A stretch of 64,000 nucleotides of DNA from contig CBDCQE010000003.1 in assembly GCA_965220505.1 (NCBI GenBank), positions 955,799-1,019,798 of the forward strand. Reading direction: 5' to 3'. The DNA is from Bin87 sp965220505. GTDB taxonomy: Bacteria > Chloroflexota > Dehalococcoidia > Lucifugimonadales > UBA3495. A program made the position numbers and the translations under genes. Positions within the stretch are counted from its first letter, which is position 1, and each line of letters opens with the position of its first letter. The notes beneath the pieces are model-generated. The model saw only the letters and a program-made list of their open reading frames with translations, did no database searches and had not been told where the DNA came from. This document shows, piece by piece, positions 1 through 8,586 of this stretch.

Positions 1-2
1 TT

Positions 3-65
3 TCCGCGAGGTGGGCCGAGTTGGGGCTCGACGATATCATCCCTTCGATTCACACCGGTAACTGA
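3..65 (+). CDS. C-terminal tip of an unidentified upstream gene
   Basis: One frame is open from the window edge to a TGA at 63-65 and reads about 20 residues ending WAELGLDDIIPSIHTGN. The composition looks like a real protein tail, and the next gene follows on the same strand about 80 bases later. A UbiD-type decarboxylase would fit the neighbours and often ends in a short helix of this kind, but 20 residues cannot establish that. The identity is a guess. Confidence 0.35.
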   Translation, partial: SARWAELGLDDIIPSIHTGN

Positions 66-147
66 ACCGTCCGGCTGATGGTTGCGGCCAGCGTCCCGCC
101 CATTCGGGGGAGGGCGTGGGAGAGGCCGTGTGCTACCATGAACGCGT

Positions 148-1074
148 ATGCATAACGCACCCGCACATCCCGGCCCGTTGCGCGTGGTGGTGGGCAAGGT
201 TCCGCACTACCTGAACGCGATCAACATCTCGGAATCGCTGTTCGCCATGCCGTTCGGCTACATCGGGATGGTTTTGGCGTCGCACTATTCGGGCGGTAGC
301 GGATGGCCGGGATGGCACGCTTTCATCTGGATCACCCTGGCGTTTGTGGGGGTGCGGACCCTGGGGATGTCCGCCAACCGCATCATCAACGCCCGGGAGG
401 ACGCCCGAAATCCCCGCACGGCAGGGCGACACATCCCTGCTGGCATCCTGAAGCCGCTGGAGGTGGGCGGCATGGCTGGCGCCGGAGCGGCAGTCTTTTT
501 CGTGGCCGCCTGGCAACTGAATCCCCTGGCGCTAATGCTTTCCCCGGTGGCGGCGGCATACGTGGTGCTGTACTCATTCGCCAAGTACTACACCTGGCTC
601 TGCAGCCTGATGCTAGGGTTGGCCCTGTCCATCGCACCGTCCGGGGCGTGGATCGGCGTTACCGGTCAACTGACCTGGCAACCGGTGCTGCTCACCTTTG
701 CGGTGATGATGTGGGCCGGAGGTTTTGAAACGATCTACGGCAGCATGGACTTTGATTTCGATCGGGCCAACCGGATCAATTCCATTGCGGCCCGCTTCGG
801 GGTTCGCAACGCCATCCGTACCACGCGAGTCTTGCACAGCCTGGCGGCGGCGGCCCTGCTGGCGCTGGGGATCTGGATGGAGTTGAACGTGTTCTATTTC
901 ATCGGCTGGGCGGTGGCCGCGATATTGCTGGTTTACGAGAACAACCTGGTGAGGTCAGGCCAGCCGGCCATGGTGGGCAAGGCCTTCGCGTTCAATAAGT
1001 ACATTTCCACGCAGCTATTGGCGTTTACGATCCTGGCCGTGGCGCTGCCGTTCGACGGTTTCTTCCCTTGGTAG
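148..1074 (+). CDS. ubiA: UbiA-family prenyltransferase (menaquinone pathway)
   Basis: This 308-residue polytopic membrane protein should join a polyprenyl diphosphate to an aromatic acceptor. The first Asp-rich UbiA motif is visible near residues 78-95 (NRIINAREDARNPRTAGR). The second is near residues 195-210 (YGSMDFDFDRANRI), followed by the usual ARFG. Hydrophobic helices fill the rest, and the length is normal for the family. The ATG at 148 is chosen because the ATG at 138 runs into a stop after five codons. With ubiX and ubiE downstream, the likely substrate is a naphthoate in menaquinone synthesis, possibly the futalosine route (MqnP-like). 4-hydroxybenzoate is the alternative. The family is clear; the acceptor is inferred. 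Confidence 0.9.
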   Translation: MHNAPAHPGPLRVVVGKVPHYLNAINISESLFAMPFGYIGMVLASHYSGGSGWPGWHAFIWITLAFVGVRTLGMSANRIINAREDARNPRTAGRHIPAGILKPLEVGGMAGAGAAVFFVAAWQLNPLALMLSPVAAAYVVLYSFAKYYTWLCSLMLGLALSIAPSGAWIGVTGQLTWQPVLLTFAVMMWAGGFETIYGSMDFDFDRANRINSIAARFGVRNAIRTTRVLHSLAAAALLALGIWMELNVFYFIGWAVAAILLVYENNLVRSGQPAMVGKAFAFNKYISTQLLAFTILAVALPFDGFFPW

Positions 1075-1152
1075 TCGCGGTTGTTGACACGACGGCGCGC
1101 CGCTCCGCCGGCGAGAGTTAGTCGGCCTAAGCCGCCACCGATGGATGCCGGC

Positions 1153-1755
1153 ATGACTTACGCCCCGTCTCGTCCGCTAATCGTCGGAGTCGCCGGAGCG
1201 AGTGGGTCGATAATCGCCCGGGGACTCATCGATGCGTTGTTGGAGCGGCAGAAGCCGGTCATCGTCGTCGCCTCTAACGCCGCCCGCATGGTGTGGCAGG
1301 AAGAACTCGAAGAGTCCTACAGCGCGGCCGTGGCACGCTGGACGGAGCATCCGCACTTCAGTACCTACGCTATCTCAGACCTGTTTGCCCCCATCGCCAG
1401 CGGGACCTTCCCGACGGCGGGTATGATCATCGCTCCGGCCAGCATGAACACGGTCGCGTCATTGGCCCACGGATTGACGCCCAATCTCCTGCTGCGCGCG
1501 GCTGACGTGACGCTCAAGGAGCGACGCCCGTTGACCCTGATCCCCCGGGAAACGCCGCTGCACGCCATCCACCTGGAGAACCTGCTGACCCTGTCGCGAC
1601 TGGGAGCCACCATATTGCCGCCCGAACCGCCGTTTTATCTGAAACCGCTGGACATCGACGGGTTGGTTCGCTTCGTGGTTCAGCGGGCGTTGGTCGCTTC
1701 GGGCGTGATTGACGGCCTGCCGGACGACATGCAGTACCGCGATCACGAGCGCTAG
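1153..1755 (+). CDS. ubiX: UbiX flavin prenyltransferase
   Basis: A 200-residue flavoprotein of the UbiX/Pad1 family. UbiX enzymes prenylate FMN to make the prFMN cofactor used by UbiD-type decarboxylases. The N-terminal GVAGASGS loop, the APASMNT motif and the LIPRETPLHAIHLENLLTL segment are family signatures. The frame stays open upstream to a TTG at 1081 and an ATG at 1141, but the conserved beta strand (PLIVGVAG) begins eight residues after the ATG at 1153, so that start is preferred. It lies 78 bases after ubiA. A partner ubiD is not in the window and may lie just upstream. Confidence 0.93.
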   Translation: MTYAPSRPLIVGVAGASGSIIARGLIDALLERQKPVIVVASNAARMVWQEELEESYSAAVARWTEHPHFSTYAISDLFAPIASGTFPTAGMIIAPASMNTVASLAHGLTPNLLLRAADVTLKERRPLTLIPRETPLHAIHLENLLTLSRLGATILPPEPPFYLKPLDIDGLVRFVVQRALVASGVIDGLPDDMQYRDHER

Positions 1756-1770
1756 AGCATTAGTCGCGGC

Positions 1771-2292
1771 ATGGCCAGGATCGTCTACTACGTTGCCGCG
1801 AGCCTGGACGGCTTCATCGCGGACTCTGTCGGCGGGGTGGGCTGGCTGGGCGACGCCGACGACTACGGCTACGCAGAATATTATGGCGGTGTCGAAGCGG
1901 TAGTGATGGGCCGGCGCACGTATGACCAGGTACTGAGCTTTGGGGAATGGCCGTATCCGGGAAAACCGGCTTACGTGTTCACCCATTCGCCGCCGCCGGA
2001 AGGCCCAGAAGGTGTGCGGTTCTTTCGGGGCAGCGCTCAGGAATTCGCCCGCGACATAGCGACGCGGTACACCGGGACGCTGTGGCTGGTGGGCGGCGCA
2101 AACCTGGCGGACCAATTTCGCCAAGACGGGCTGATTGACGAGTATCTGGTGTTTGTGATTCCAACTACCCTAGGTGCGGGTATCCCGTTGTTTAGAGGTC
2201 AGGGTCCTCATACTACGCTGGAGCTGGTATCGACCGAATCCTACCCTGACGGCCTGGTAAGGCTCCACTATCGACGGCCGGGCTGCCACTAG
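1771..2292 (+). CDS. DHFR/RibD C-terminal-like reductase
   Basis: A 173-residue protein of the dihydrofolate reductase-like family (RibD C-terminal domain, YyaP/YwjB type). The N-terminal YYVAASLDGFIAD, the GRRTYDQVL segment and the C-terminal LWLVGGANLADQF are typical of the NADPH-binding fold. The in vivo substrate of these small stand-alone proteins is generally unknown. It sits 15 bases after ubiX and 3 bases before ubiE, so it is co-transcribed with quinone genes. A role as an auxiliary reductase in that pathway is possible, but only neighbourhood supports it. Confidence 0.85.
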   Translation: MARIVYYVAASLDGFIADSVGGVGWLGDADDYGYAEYYGGVEAVVMGRRTYDQVLSFGEWPYPGKPAYVFTHSPPPEGPEGVRFFRGSAQEFARDIATRYTGTLWLVGGANLADQFRQDGLIDEYLVFVIPTTLGAGIPLFRGQGPHTTLELVSTESYPDGLVRLHYRRPGCH

Positions 2293-2295
2293 CTT

Positions 2296-3021
2296 ATGGC
2301 CCATCTCAGGGGCGACGAAAAACGGCGCTACGTGGCGGAGATGTTCGCGCGCATCTCGCCGCGCTACGACCTGATGAACTCGCTGATGACCGGTGGTCTG
2401 CACCACCGCTGGAAGCGGGCAACCGCCAGGTTGACCGCGGGGAAAGCCGCCGGGCCGGCTTTGGACGTAGCCACCGGAACCGGCGATCTGGCCTTCGCTT
2501 TGGCTGACTGCCCCAAGGTCACGGAAGTGGTGGGTGTTGACCTTTTGCCCGAGATGCTGACCATCGCCAACCGGCGACGGGCGTCCGGGCTGGGCGGCGG
2601 GAGGAGCGTGCAGTTCGTCCAGGGCGACGCGCTGCGATTGCCTTTCCCGGATGAGTCGTTCGTGGGAGCTACAGCCGGATTCAGTCTCCGCAACATGCCT
2701 GACGTGCCGGCGGCGATCCGCGAGATGGCCCGGGTCGTTGCGCCCGGTGGGAGGGTAACCACCCTGGAGTTGACGCCGATGGCCCCGGGAATCGCGTCCG
2801 GCATGGGCCATTTTTATTTCCGCCGCCTGGTTCCGCTGATGGGACAACTCGTCGCCGGTGATCGGGCCGCCTATACCTACCTTCCCGACAGTGTCGACTA
2901 CTTCCTCACCGCCGACGGCCTGGCCGAATTATTCCGAGAGGCTGGGCTCGTCGACGTTGGATATCGTCGCCTCGGGTTCGGAGGTGTGGCTTTGCACTTC
3001 GGTGACCGCCCAGCGGGATGA
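2296..3021 (+). CDS. ubiE: UbiE/MenG demethylmenaquinone methyltransferase
   Basis: A 241-residue SAM-dependent C-methyltransferase. The UbiE signatures are all present: the YDLMNSLMTGGLHHRWKR N-terminal segment, the SAM loop LDVATGTGDLAF, the GFSLRNMPD motif and the EMARVVAPGGR strand with LELT. Length is normal. It performs the last methylation of demethylmenaquinone, or of 2-methoxy-6-polyprenylbenzoquinol in ubiquinone makers. Here menaquinone is more likely. The start ATG lies 3 bases after the preceding stop, so translational coupling is likely. Confidence 0.92.
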   Translation: MAHLRGDEKRRYVAEMFARISPRYDLMNSLMTGGLHHRWKRATARLTAGKAAGPALDVATGTGDLAFALADCPKVTEVVGVDLLPEMLTIANRRRASGLGGGRSVQFVQGDALRLPFPDESFVGATAGFSLRNMPDVPAAIREMARVVAPGGRVTTLELTPMAPGIASGMGHFYFRRLVPLMGQLVAGDRAAYTYLPDSVDYFLTADGLAELFREAGLVDVGYRRLGFGGVALHFGDRPAG

Positions 3022-3155
3022 GGCGATTGGCCGGAAACAAACCGTCGGATCACCCCAGCCCAGCGCATTGAAATACTACCGCGGTTCCAGCATACTTTTG
3101 AGGTAGATGCCTTTGGGCGCGGGGAAGTGAAGCGCCGGGCACACGGGAGGCGGCT

Positions 3156-3875
3156 TTGGGTTCCGCAGGGCAGCAGCCGCAGGGTCGGGTTGAGCGAGAA
3201 AAGCCGACCATAGGACAGCGCGTTGAAAGTCATTTTCAAGGCAGAATTCTCGCTGGCGTGATGCAATTGGTCCCGATCCTCGTGACCGTGTTTATCCTGG
3301 CGTTCGTCATTGGTCATACGGATAATTTCGTCAGGCCGATGCCTTTTGTGAAAGACCGGGCCTGGGACTTCCCCGGCATCGGATTGATCGGCATTATTGT
3401 CATCTTCTACCTGGTTGGACTGTTTGTTTCGGTCACGGTCGGCCAGCGCGTAATGAACGGCATGAACTTGGCGCTCAGCAAGGTGCCGGTGGTCAAGACC
3501 ATCTTCGGGGTCACCGAGCAAGCTACAACCCTGCTGGCGTCGGACTACCACTTCAGCCGGGTGGTTTTCCTGGAGTGGCCACGCGAAGGCATGGTGGCCA
3601 TCGGCTTCGTGACCGGTCGGGCATTCTCCCAGAGCGGAGACCATTCCCTGGCAATTGTTTACATACCCACCGTACCCAATCCGACCTCCGGCAACATGGC
3701 CTTCGTCAACGAGGACGATCTTTTCGAGACCGACCTCGCCGTGGAAGACGCTATCAAGCTGATCTTCTCCGGGGGTATAGTATTGCCGGAAGGGTTGGCG
3801 TTGGCGCGTCTGCCGCGCGAGGTTGAGTCCAGGGAGCGCGAGTTCATCGGCCGCTTCGAGACCACTCCCGAATGA
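3156..3875 (+). CDS. DUF502 family membrane protein
   Basis: A 239-residue protein of the DUF502 family, whose function is not established. Two hydrophobic segments (about residues 33-52 and 73-95) precede a soluble C-terminal part with the family motifs PVVKTIFG and TVPNPTSGN. The start is a TTG at 3156, preceded at 5 bases by a GGGAGG ribosome site (3145-3150); no nearer ATG fits. Its stop overlaps the downstream start (ATGA at 3872), so it is translationally coupled to gatB. Confidence 0.85.
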   Translation: MGSAGQQPQGRVEREKPTIGQRVESHFQGRILAGVMQLVPILVTVFILAFVIGHTDNFVRPMPFVKDRAWDFPGIGLIGIIVIFYLVGLFVSVTVGQRVMNGMNLALSKVPVVKTIFGVTEQATTLLASDYHFSRVVFLEWPREGMVAIGFVTGRAFSQSGDHSLAIVYIPTVPNPTSGNMAFVNEDDLFETDLAVEDAIKLIFSGGIVLPEGLALARLPREVESREREFIGRFETTPE

Positions 3876-5425
3876 GCGCCGGACCGGGAACGAGAGACGG
3901 ATACGGGTTAATCAGCGGAGACAGTAGAGCAGTGGAATACGAAACCGTCATCGGCCTTGAGGTACACGTCCAGTTGGACACTCGCAGCAAAATGTTTTGT
4001 GGGTGTCCCGCCGATTACCAGAGTGCTGAGCCCAACACGCGCACCTGCCCGGTTTGCCTGGGCCTGCCCGGGGCATTGCCCGTGATCAACCGCCGGGCCG
4101 TGGAATTCACCGTGATGACGGGGTTGGCCCTGCACTGCCGGATACCCGAGTTCACCAAATTCGACCGGAAGAACTACCCTTATCCGGACCTGATGAAGGG
4201 GTACCAGATCTCCCAGTACGATCTGCCGCTGGCTCTGGACGGCTACCTGGAGATCGACGGCGATCCAGACTTGCAGTACGGCGGGCGACCCATTGGCGTG
4301 GAACGCGTGCACCTGGAAGAGGACGTCGCCAAGATGCAACACTTCCCCGCGTCCCCGGAGAATCACGTCGAGGGCTACTCGCTGGTCGACGTTAACCGTT
4401 CGGGCGTGCCACTCATGGAGATCGTCAGCAAACCCGACCTGCGCTCTCCCGAAGAAGCCCGCCAGTACCTGACATCACTGCACTCGATGGTCCAATATCT
4501 GGGCGTTTCCACGGGGAATATGCAGGACGGCAACTTTCGCTGCGACGCCAACGTCAGCATCCGGCCCGCCGGAAGCGATACCTTCGGCACCCGCACCGAA
4601 GTCAAGAACATGAACAGCTTCCGGTCAGTTTACCTCGCCCTGGAATACGAGGTGGAGCGGCAAAGACGCGTGGTCGAGACCGGCGGAACCGTGGTGCAGG
4701 AAACCCGCGGATGGGTGGACGACCGCGGCGTGACGGTTTCCCAGCGAAGCAAGGAATATGCCCACGACTATCGGTACTTCCCCGAGCCTGACCTTCCTCC
4801 ACTCAACATCGGCTCCGAATGGGTGGACCGGATGCAGTCGGCTTTGCCCGAATTGGCGCCGCAGCGCAAGGCCCGATTTCAGGAAGAATACGAACTTTCC
4901 GAATACGATGCCGACCAGGTGACGGTCTCCAGATCCATGGCGGACTACTTCGAATCGGCGGTCTCGTTGGTGGGCGAAACGACGAAGCGACCCGCGGCCG
5001 CCAAAGAGATCGCCAACTGGATGACCGGCGACCTCTCGTACCTGCTCAACCAGGACCACCGCGATATCGCTGACTGCCCGGTGAATCCGAGCGGATTATC
5101 GGAGTTGTTGGGCCTGATCGCGGACGGCACGCTGTCCACATCGCTGGCGAAGACCGTATTGGAGCAGATGTACGCTACCGGCGTTTCCGCGCCAGTGATC
5201 GTGCGGGAGCAGGGATTGGCACAAATCAGCGATACCGGCGCGATTGAGACGGCGGTTGCCGAGGCGATCGCCGCCAATCCCAAAGCCGTCGCGGACTACC
5301 TGAACGGGAAGGAAACCGCCGCCCGTTTCCTGATGGGACAGGTCATGCGGATCACCAAGGGGCAGGCGCAACCGGAACTGGCCCTGCAACTGGTTCAGGC
5401 CGGGCTCGAGGCCCAGCGTCCGTAG
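3872..5425 (+). CDS. gatB: Asp-tRNA(Asn)/Glu-tRNA(Gln) amidotransferase subunit B
   Basis: GatB, the kinase/tRNA-binding subunit of the GatCAB amidotransferase that makes Gln-tRNA(Gln) and/or Asn-tRNA(Asn). Visible signatures are ETVIGLEVHVQL, the zinc-type cysteines around CGCPADY and CPVCLGLPG, NRSGVPLMEIVSKPD, FRCDANVSIRP and EVKNMNSFRSV. The C-terminal helical tail domain ends in a QVMRITKGQAQPE-like segment. At 517 residues it is slightly long because of about 20 poorly conserved N-terminal residues. A GTG near 3932, just before EYETVIG, is an alternative start. gatA and gatC are not in the window. Confidence 0.95.
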   Translation: MSAGPGTRDGYGLISGDSRAVEYETVIGLEVHVQLDTRSKMFCGCPADYQSAEPNTRTCPVCLGLPGALPVINRRAVEFTVMTGLALHCRIPEFTKFDRKNYPYPDLMKGYQISQYDLPLALDGYLEIDGDPDLQYGGRPIGVERVHLEEDVAKMQHFPASPENHVEGYSLVDVNRSGVPLMEIVSKPDLRSPEEARQYLTSLHSMVQYLGVSTGNMQDGNFRCDANVSIRPAGSDTFGTRTEVKNMNSFRSVYLALEYEVERQRRVVETGGTVVQETRGWVDDRGVTVSQRSKEYAHDYRYFPEPDLPPLNIGSEWVDRMQSALPELAPQRKARFQEEYELSEYDADQVTVSRSMADYFESAVSLVGETTKRPAAAKEIANWMTGDLSYLLNQDHRDIADCPVNPSGLSELLGLIADGTLSTSLAKTVLEQMYATGVSAPVIVREQGLAQISDTGAIETAVAEAIAANPKAVADYLNGKETAARFLMGQVMRITKGQAQPELALQLVQAGLEAQRP

Positions 5426-5454
5426 CGTGGTAAAATGGTGGCCGGAGTTTCGAA

Positions 5455-5667
5455 ATGAGCCTGCTCAACATTGCCCAGATTGTCACATCGATTGTGCTTG
5501 TCCTGATCATCCTGTCCCAGGTCCGGGAGGCCGGAAGCGGGATGTTCGGCAGCGCCCAGAACACCGTGCGTACGCGAAGAGGACTCGAACGCACCATGTT
5601 CCAGTTGACCATCGCGTTGATCGTCGTGTTCCTGCTCGTATCGGTCCTGAGCGCTCGTTTCACCTGA
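5455..5667 (+). CDS. secG: Preprotein translocase subunit SecG
   Basis: A 70-residue protein with two hydrophobic helices (about residues 4-20 and 47-66). They flank the loop QVREAGSGMFGSAQNT, which matches the SecG pattern of a polar, Gly-rich loop after the first helix. SecG is the non-essential subunit of the SecYEG channel. A CCGGAG ribosome site precedes the ATG, and the gene starts 30 bases after gatB. Its position among core genes supports the assignment. Confidence 0.88.
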   Translation: MSLLNIAQIVTSIVLVLIILSQVREAGSGMFGSAQNTVRTRRGLERTMFQLTIALIVVFLLVSVLSARFT

Positions 5668-5677
5668 TCCCCTACGC

Positions 5678-6565
5678 GTGATCGCATTGGGCCCGGCTCG
5701 AGTGTCTGATCCGCCCATAGTTCTCTCCACCGACTTTGGCCTCGCCGATGCCTATGTGGGCATGATGCGCGGGGTCATTTTTTCGATTAATCCGCATGCG
5801 GTCGTCATAGATCTGACCCACGGCATCGGCGCTCAGGATGTGCGCCACGGAGCCGTGGCCCTGGCGGATGCCCATACCTACTTTCCCGACGGCAGCATTT
5901 TCGTAGCCGTGGTAGACCCCGGCGTGGGCACCGACCGACCGGCCATCCTCCTGGAAACGCCGCACCATCGCTTCGTTGCGCCGGACAACGGGCTCCTGAC
6001 CCTGGTGTGCCGGCGATACGATCCCGGCTTCGGCGATGCTGATGCCTCGGGCCCGACGGCGGCGCCAAACGGTTGCCGGGCCTGGCGGTTGACCAACCCC
6101 GCGTACTGGCGCCATCCGGTGAGCGCCACGTTTCACGGCCGTGACGTTTTCGCTCCCGCGGCTGCTCACCTGTCGACCGGAGTGACACCCGACGCGCTGG
6201 GTGGTCCGACGACCAGCATCACCGCCCTGTCGTTGCCTACCCCGCGACCGGAAGGCAACGCGGTTCGCGGCCAAATCGTCTTCGCCGACGCCTTTGGAAA
6301 CCTGGTCAGCGATATTACCACCGGTATATTGACCGACATGGGTGTGCCGGGCCGGGAGTCTGAAGTGGTGGTCAGCATCGCAGGACAGAGCATTGCCGGC
6401 CTGTCCCGTACTTTCCACGATCCGCCCGGGGGCGGCCTGAAGGCATTATTGGGCAGCCACGGGCGGTTGGAGGTGGCGCTGGTGGATGGCAACGCCGGGA
6501 CGGCTTTGGGGGTTGGGAGCGGCGCGAGGGTGGCCGTAACCGTCGGAGAGTTCGGTTCAGGTTAG
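5678..6565 (+). CDS. SAM hydroxide adenosyltransferase (DUF62 family)
   Basis: A 295-residue member of the S-adenosyl-L-methionine hydrolase family (formerly DUF62), related to fluorinase and chlorinase. The family motifs are clear: the N-terminal LSTDFGLADAYVGMMRG, VIDLTHGI, FVAVVDPGVGT, FVAPDNGLL, FHGRDVFAPAAAHLSTG and DAFGNLVSDI. The enzymes of this group with the hydrolase layout split SAM into adenosine and methionine. The start is a GTG 10 bases after secG; the same frame also has a GTG eight codons later. A halogenase activity is unlikely but cannot be excluded from motifs alone. Confidence 0.9.
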   Translation: MIALGPARVSDPPIVLSTDFGLADAYVGMMRGVIFSINPHAVVIDLTHGIGAQDVRHGAVALADAHTYFPDGSIFVAVVDPGVGTDRPAILLETPHHRFVAPDNGLLTLVCRRYDPGFGDADASGPTAAPNGCRAWRLTNPAYWRHPVSATFHGRDVFAPAAAHLSTGVTPDALGGPTTSITALSLPTPRPEGNAVRGQIVFADAFGNLVSDITTGILTDMGVPGRESEVVVSIAGQSIAGLSRTFHDPPGGGLKALLGSHGRLEVALVDGNAGTALGVGSGARVAVTVGEFGSG

Positions 6566-6964
6566 GTCTGCAAACGGTATTCCCGAAGACAGATATCGCA
6601 GGATTCGCCACATAAACCGCTCGGCGCGCCGGTACACGTCCCTTGCATAAACTGCCGAAAATTCCGCTTCCACGTTGTAATCTGCTCTCACTCTCAGGTC
6701 ATAGAGCCGTCCTATTTCGCTTCCCCAAAATCCTTCGATCAACCCGTTTCCGATTAGTTGCAAGCCCAATTGTTGGATAACGGCACCGTGGCTTCGTGGA
6801 GCTGTTCCATTGAAGTATCCGAGCGCAGCTTTGGCTGCGTGAAACACGGCATAGTACGCGCGGGAGACCGCGTCGGCGTAGCAGTGACGGTGGAAGCACA
6901 CAGACGCCGCATGTAAGCTGTGCCTGGCTCGACGCCACTCCGGAATTGCAAGCGCCCGGTTCAT
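6557..6964 (-). CDS. HEPN-domain protein (toxin-like, paired with MNT)
   Basis: A 135-residue helical protein of the HEPN family. The core AVSRAYYAVFHAAKAAL gives the R-x6-H arrangement found at the RNase active site of many HEPN proteins. The chosen ATG at 6964 overlaps the stop of the upstream nucleotidyltransferase (ATGA). The frame is open further upstream, but that stretch lies inside the partner gene. HEPN-MNT pairs commonly act as toxin-antitoxin modules in which the MNT protein modifies or masks the HEPN RNase. Its 3' end overlaps the convergent DUF62 gene by 9 bases. Function is inferred from family and pairing. Confidence 0.72.
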   Translation of the reverse strand: MNRALAIPEWRRARHSLHAASVCFHRHCYADAVSRAYYAVFHAAKAALGYFNGTAPRSHGAVIQQLGLQLIGNGLIEGFWGSEIGRLYDLRVRADYNVEAEFSAVYARDVYRRAERFMWRILRYLSSGIPFADLT

Positions 6965-7380
6965 GCCAACCTGACGCTGCTGTGCGTTACCGCCTGGAAA
7001 ATATCCGACCCGATTCGCTCGCAAAGCGACCATTCGTCCCGCGTGTAAACCATGATGACGGGCGCCGCAAAGAAGCCCTCCATGTCCACCATGTGGCCCA
7101 GCCCTCCCACTGCATCCTTCTGAAACCAGTCACCTTTGCTGATGATGATCAACGTCCAAAGTCTCGTGCCTGGTCTCAAGTCCCCCCGCGCGCGGGGACC
7201 ATAAACCGTTACTTCCTGCACCAGATCCGAAAACTCTTCACCCAGCCGGGCGCGGTAGGTATCCAGCCAGGCTTGCTCGTTTTCTAGCAGGGCGAGCTTG
7301 GCACCGCTCCGTGGTGTACCCGCATCCATTGGGAACTCGTCATCATCGATATCCCAATAGTCAAAACCGCCGGTCGTCAT
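6961..7380 (-). CDS. MNT-type nucleotidyltransferase, degenerate active site
   Basis: A 139-residue protein. The central YGPRARGDLRPGTRLWTLIII matches the layout of the minimal nucleotidyltransferase motif (G-S-x-x-R-G followed by an acidic pair), with Gly-Pro in place of Gly-Ser. The usual Asp-x-Asp after the strand is not seen, so catalysis is doubtful. The ATG at 7380 has a good GGAGGG site (7384-7389). It is the first gene of a two-gene operon with the HEPN gene, and this order and overlap fit an antitoxin or neutraliser. The acidic N-terminus (DIDDDEF) is unusual. Confidence 0.65.
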   Translation of the reverse strand: MTTGGFDYWDIDDDEFPMDAGTPRSGAKLALLENEQAWLDTYRARLGEEFSDLVQEVTVYGPRARGDLRPGTRLWTLIIISKGDWFQKDAVGGLGHMVDMEGFFAAPVIMVYTRDEWSLCERIGSDIFQAVTHSSVRLA

Positions 7381-7491
7381 CTTCCCTCCATCAAGCGCAG
7401 GCGCGTTGAAACGGTTATAACCACAGGGTATCACGCACGCGGGATTTGCAGCCGCGCGCCAGGTCCGTCAACCGACCGGGCTTATTTTCTG

Positions 7492-7497
7492 TATAAT
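7492..7497 (+). promoter_or_regulatory. Likely -10 element for the dehydrogenase operon
   Basis: A perfect TATAAT lies 56 bases before the E1 alpha start. A good -35 hexamer is not visible at 16-18 bases (best is a weak GTCAAC-like block). The ribosome site AAGGAG at 7539-7544 sits 9 bases before the ATG. Confidence 0.5.
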
Positions 7498-7553
7498 CCC
7501 CAAGTATCCAAACTGCGAATCCAACACTCAACCGGCACAAGGAGTGTGTTGCC

Positions 7554-8564
7554 ATGGAACCCAACCGCGACACCTTGCTGAATCTCTACCGAACTATGAC
7601 CACCATCCGCCATTTCGAAGAACGCGGTGTGCCCGAGACCGGGCAACGCGGAATGTCGGCGTCGGTCCACTCGTCCGTCGGGCAGGAAGCGGTTCCGACC
7701 GGCGTGTGTGCCCACCTCTCCGACGACGACTACATCGGAAGCACCCACCGTGGCCACGGTCACTGTATCGCAAAGGGCGTCGATCCGAAGCTGATGATGG
7801 CCGAGTTGTTTGGTCGCAGCCACGGCCCCAACAAAGGCAAGGGCGGTTCCATGCACATTGCCGATATGAGCAAGGGCATGCTGGGAACCAACGGCATCGT
7901 GGCCGGCAGCGTTCCTCTGGCCGTGGGAGCGGCGCTGACTTCCAAGATCCAGAAGCTGGGGCGCGTCGCCGTGGCGTTCTTCGGCGACGGCGGCGCCAAT
8001 CAGGGTGTGCTCCACGAGTGCATGAACCTGGCGTCGGTCTGGAAACTGCCGGTGATCTTCTGCTGCGAGAACAACGGCTACGCCGAATCCACGCCGGTCG
8101 AGTACGGTCTTTCCGTGGCCAATGTCGCCGACCGAGCGGCGTCCTACGATATGCCCGGCTTCCACGTTGACGGCATGGACGTGCTGGCCGTGTATGAAGC
8201 GGCCGGAGAAGCCGTGTCCCGCGCCCGCGCCGGCGACGGGCCGGCTCTGCTGGAGGCCCGCACCTATCGTTACTACGGGCACACCGTATTCGATAATCCT
8301 CTCACCTACCGCACGAAGGAAGAAGAGGATCACTGGAGATCCCGGGATCCGCTGCTGACCTTCCGCAACCACATGGTGGCCCAGGGCAACGTCATCACCG
8401 CCGAAGAACTGGATCAGATGGACGAGGAAGCTCGCGTGCTGATGGAAGAGGCCGTGGCGTTCGCCGATGCCAGTCCGCTGCCCGAGCCCCACGAGATCTA
8501 CGAGGACGTATACGCCGACTACCCAGTGGACATGATGCGTCGCGGCGCGAACATGCCGGTGTAG
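7554..8564 (+). CDS. pdhA: Thiamine-dependent dehydrogenase E1 component, alpha subunit
   Basis: A 336-residue E1 alpha subunit of the pyruvate/acetoin dehydrogenase type. The thiamine diphosphate motif runs from GDGGANQG to CCENNGY (about residues 143-173). The THRGHGH active-site histidine segment and the KGGSMHIAD signature are also present. The C-terminal RTYRYYGHTVFDNPLTYRT fits the loop that contacts the beta subunit. It decarboxylates a 2-oxo acid and passes the acyl group to a lipoyl E2. Pyruvate or acetoin cannot be distinguished by eye. The beta subunit lies two small genes downstream; no E2 or E3 is in the window. Confidence 0.92.
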   Translation: MEPNRDTLLNLYRTMTTIRHFEERGVPETGQRGMSASVHSSVGQEAVPTGVCAHLSDDDYIGSTHRGHGHCIAKGVDPKLMMAELFGRSHGPNKGKGGSMHIADMSKGMLGTNGIVAGSVPLAVGAALTSKIQKLGRVAVAFFGDGGANQGVLHECMNLASVWKLPVIFCCENNGYAESTPVEYGLSVANVADRAASYDMPGFHVDGMDVLAVYEAAGEAVSRARAGDGPALLEARTYRYYGHTVFDNPLTYRTKEEEDHWRSRDPLLTFRNHMVAQGNVITAEELDQMDEEARVLMEEAVAFADASPLPEPHEIYEDVYADYPVDMMRRGANMPV

Positions 8565-8586
8565 CGCGCATCAACAGGACGTAAAC

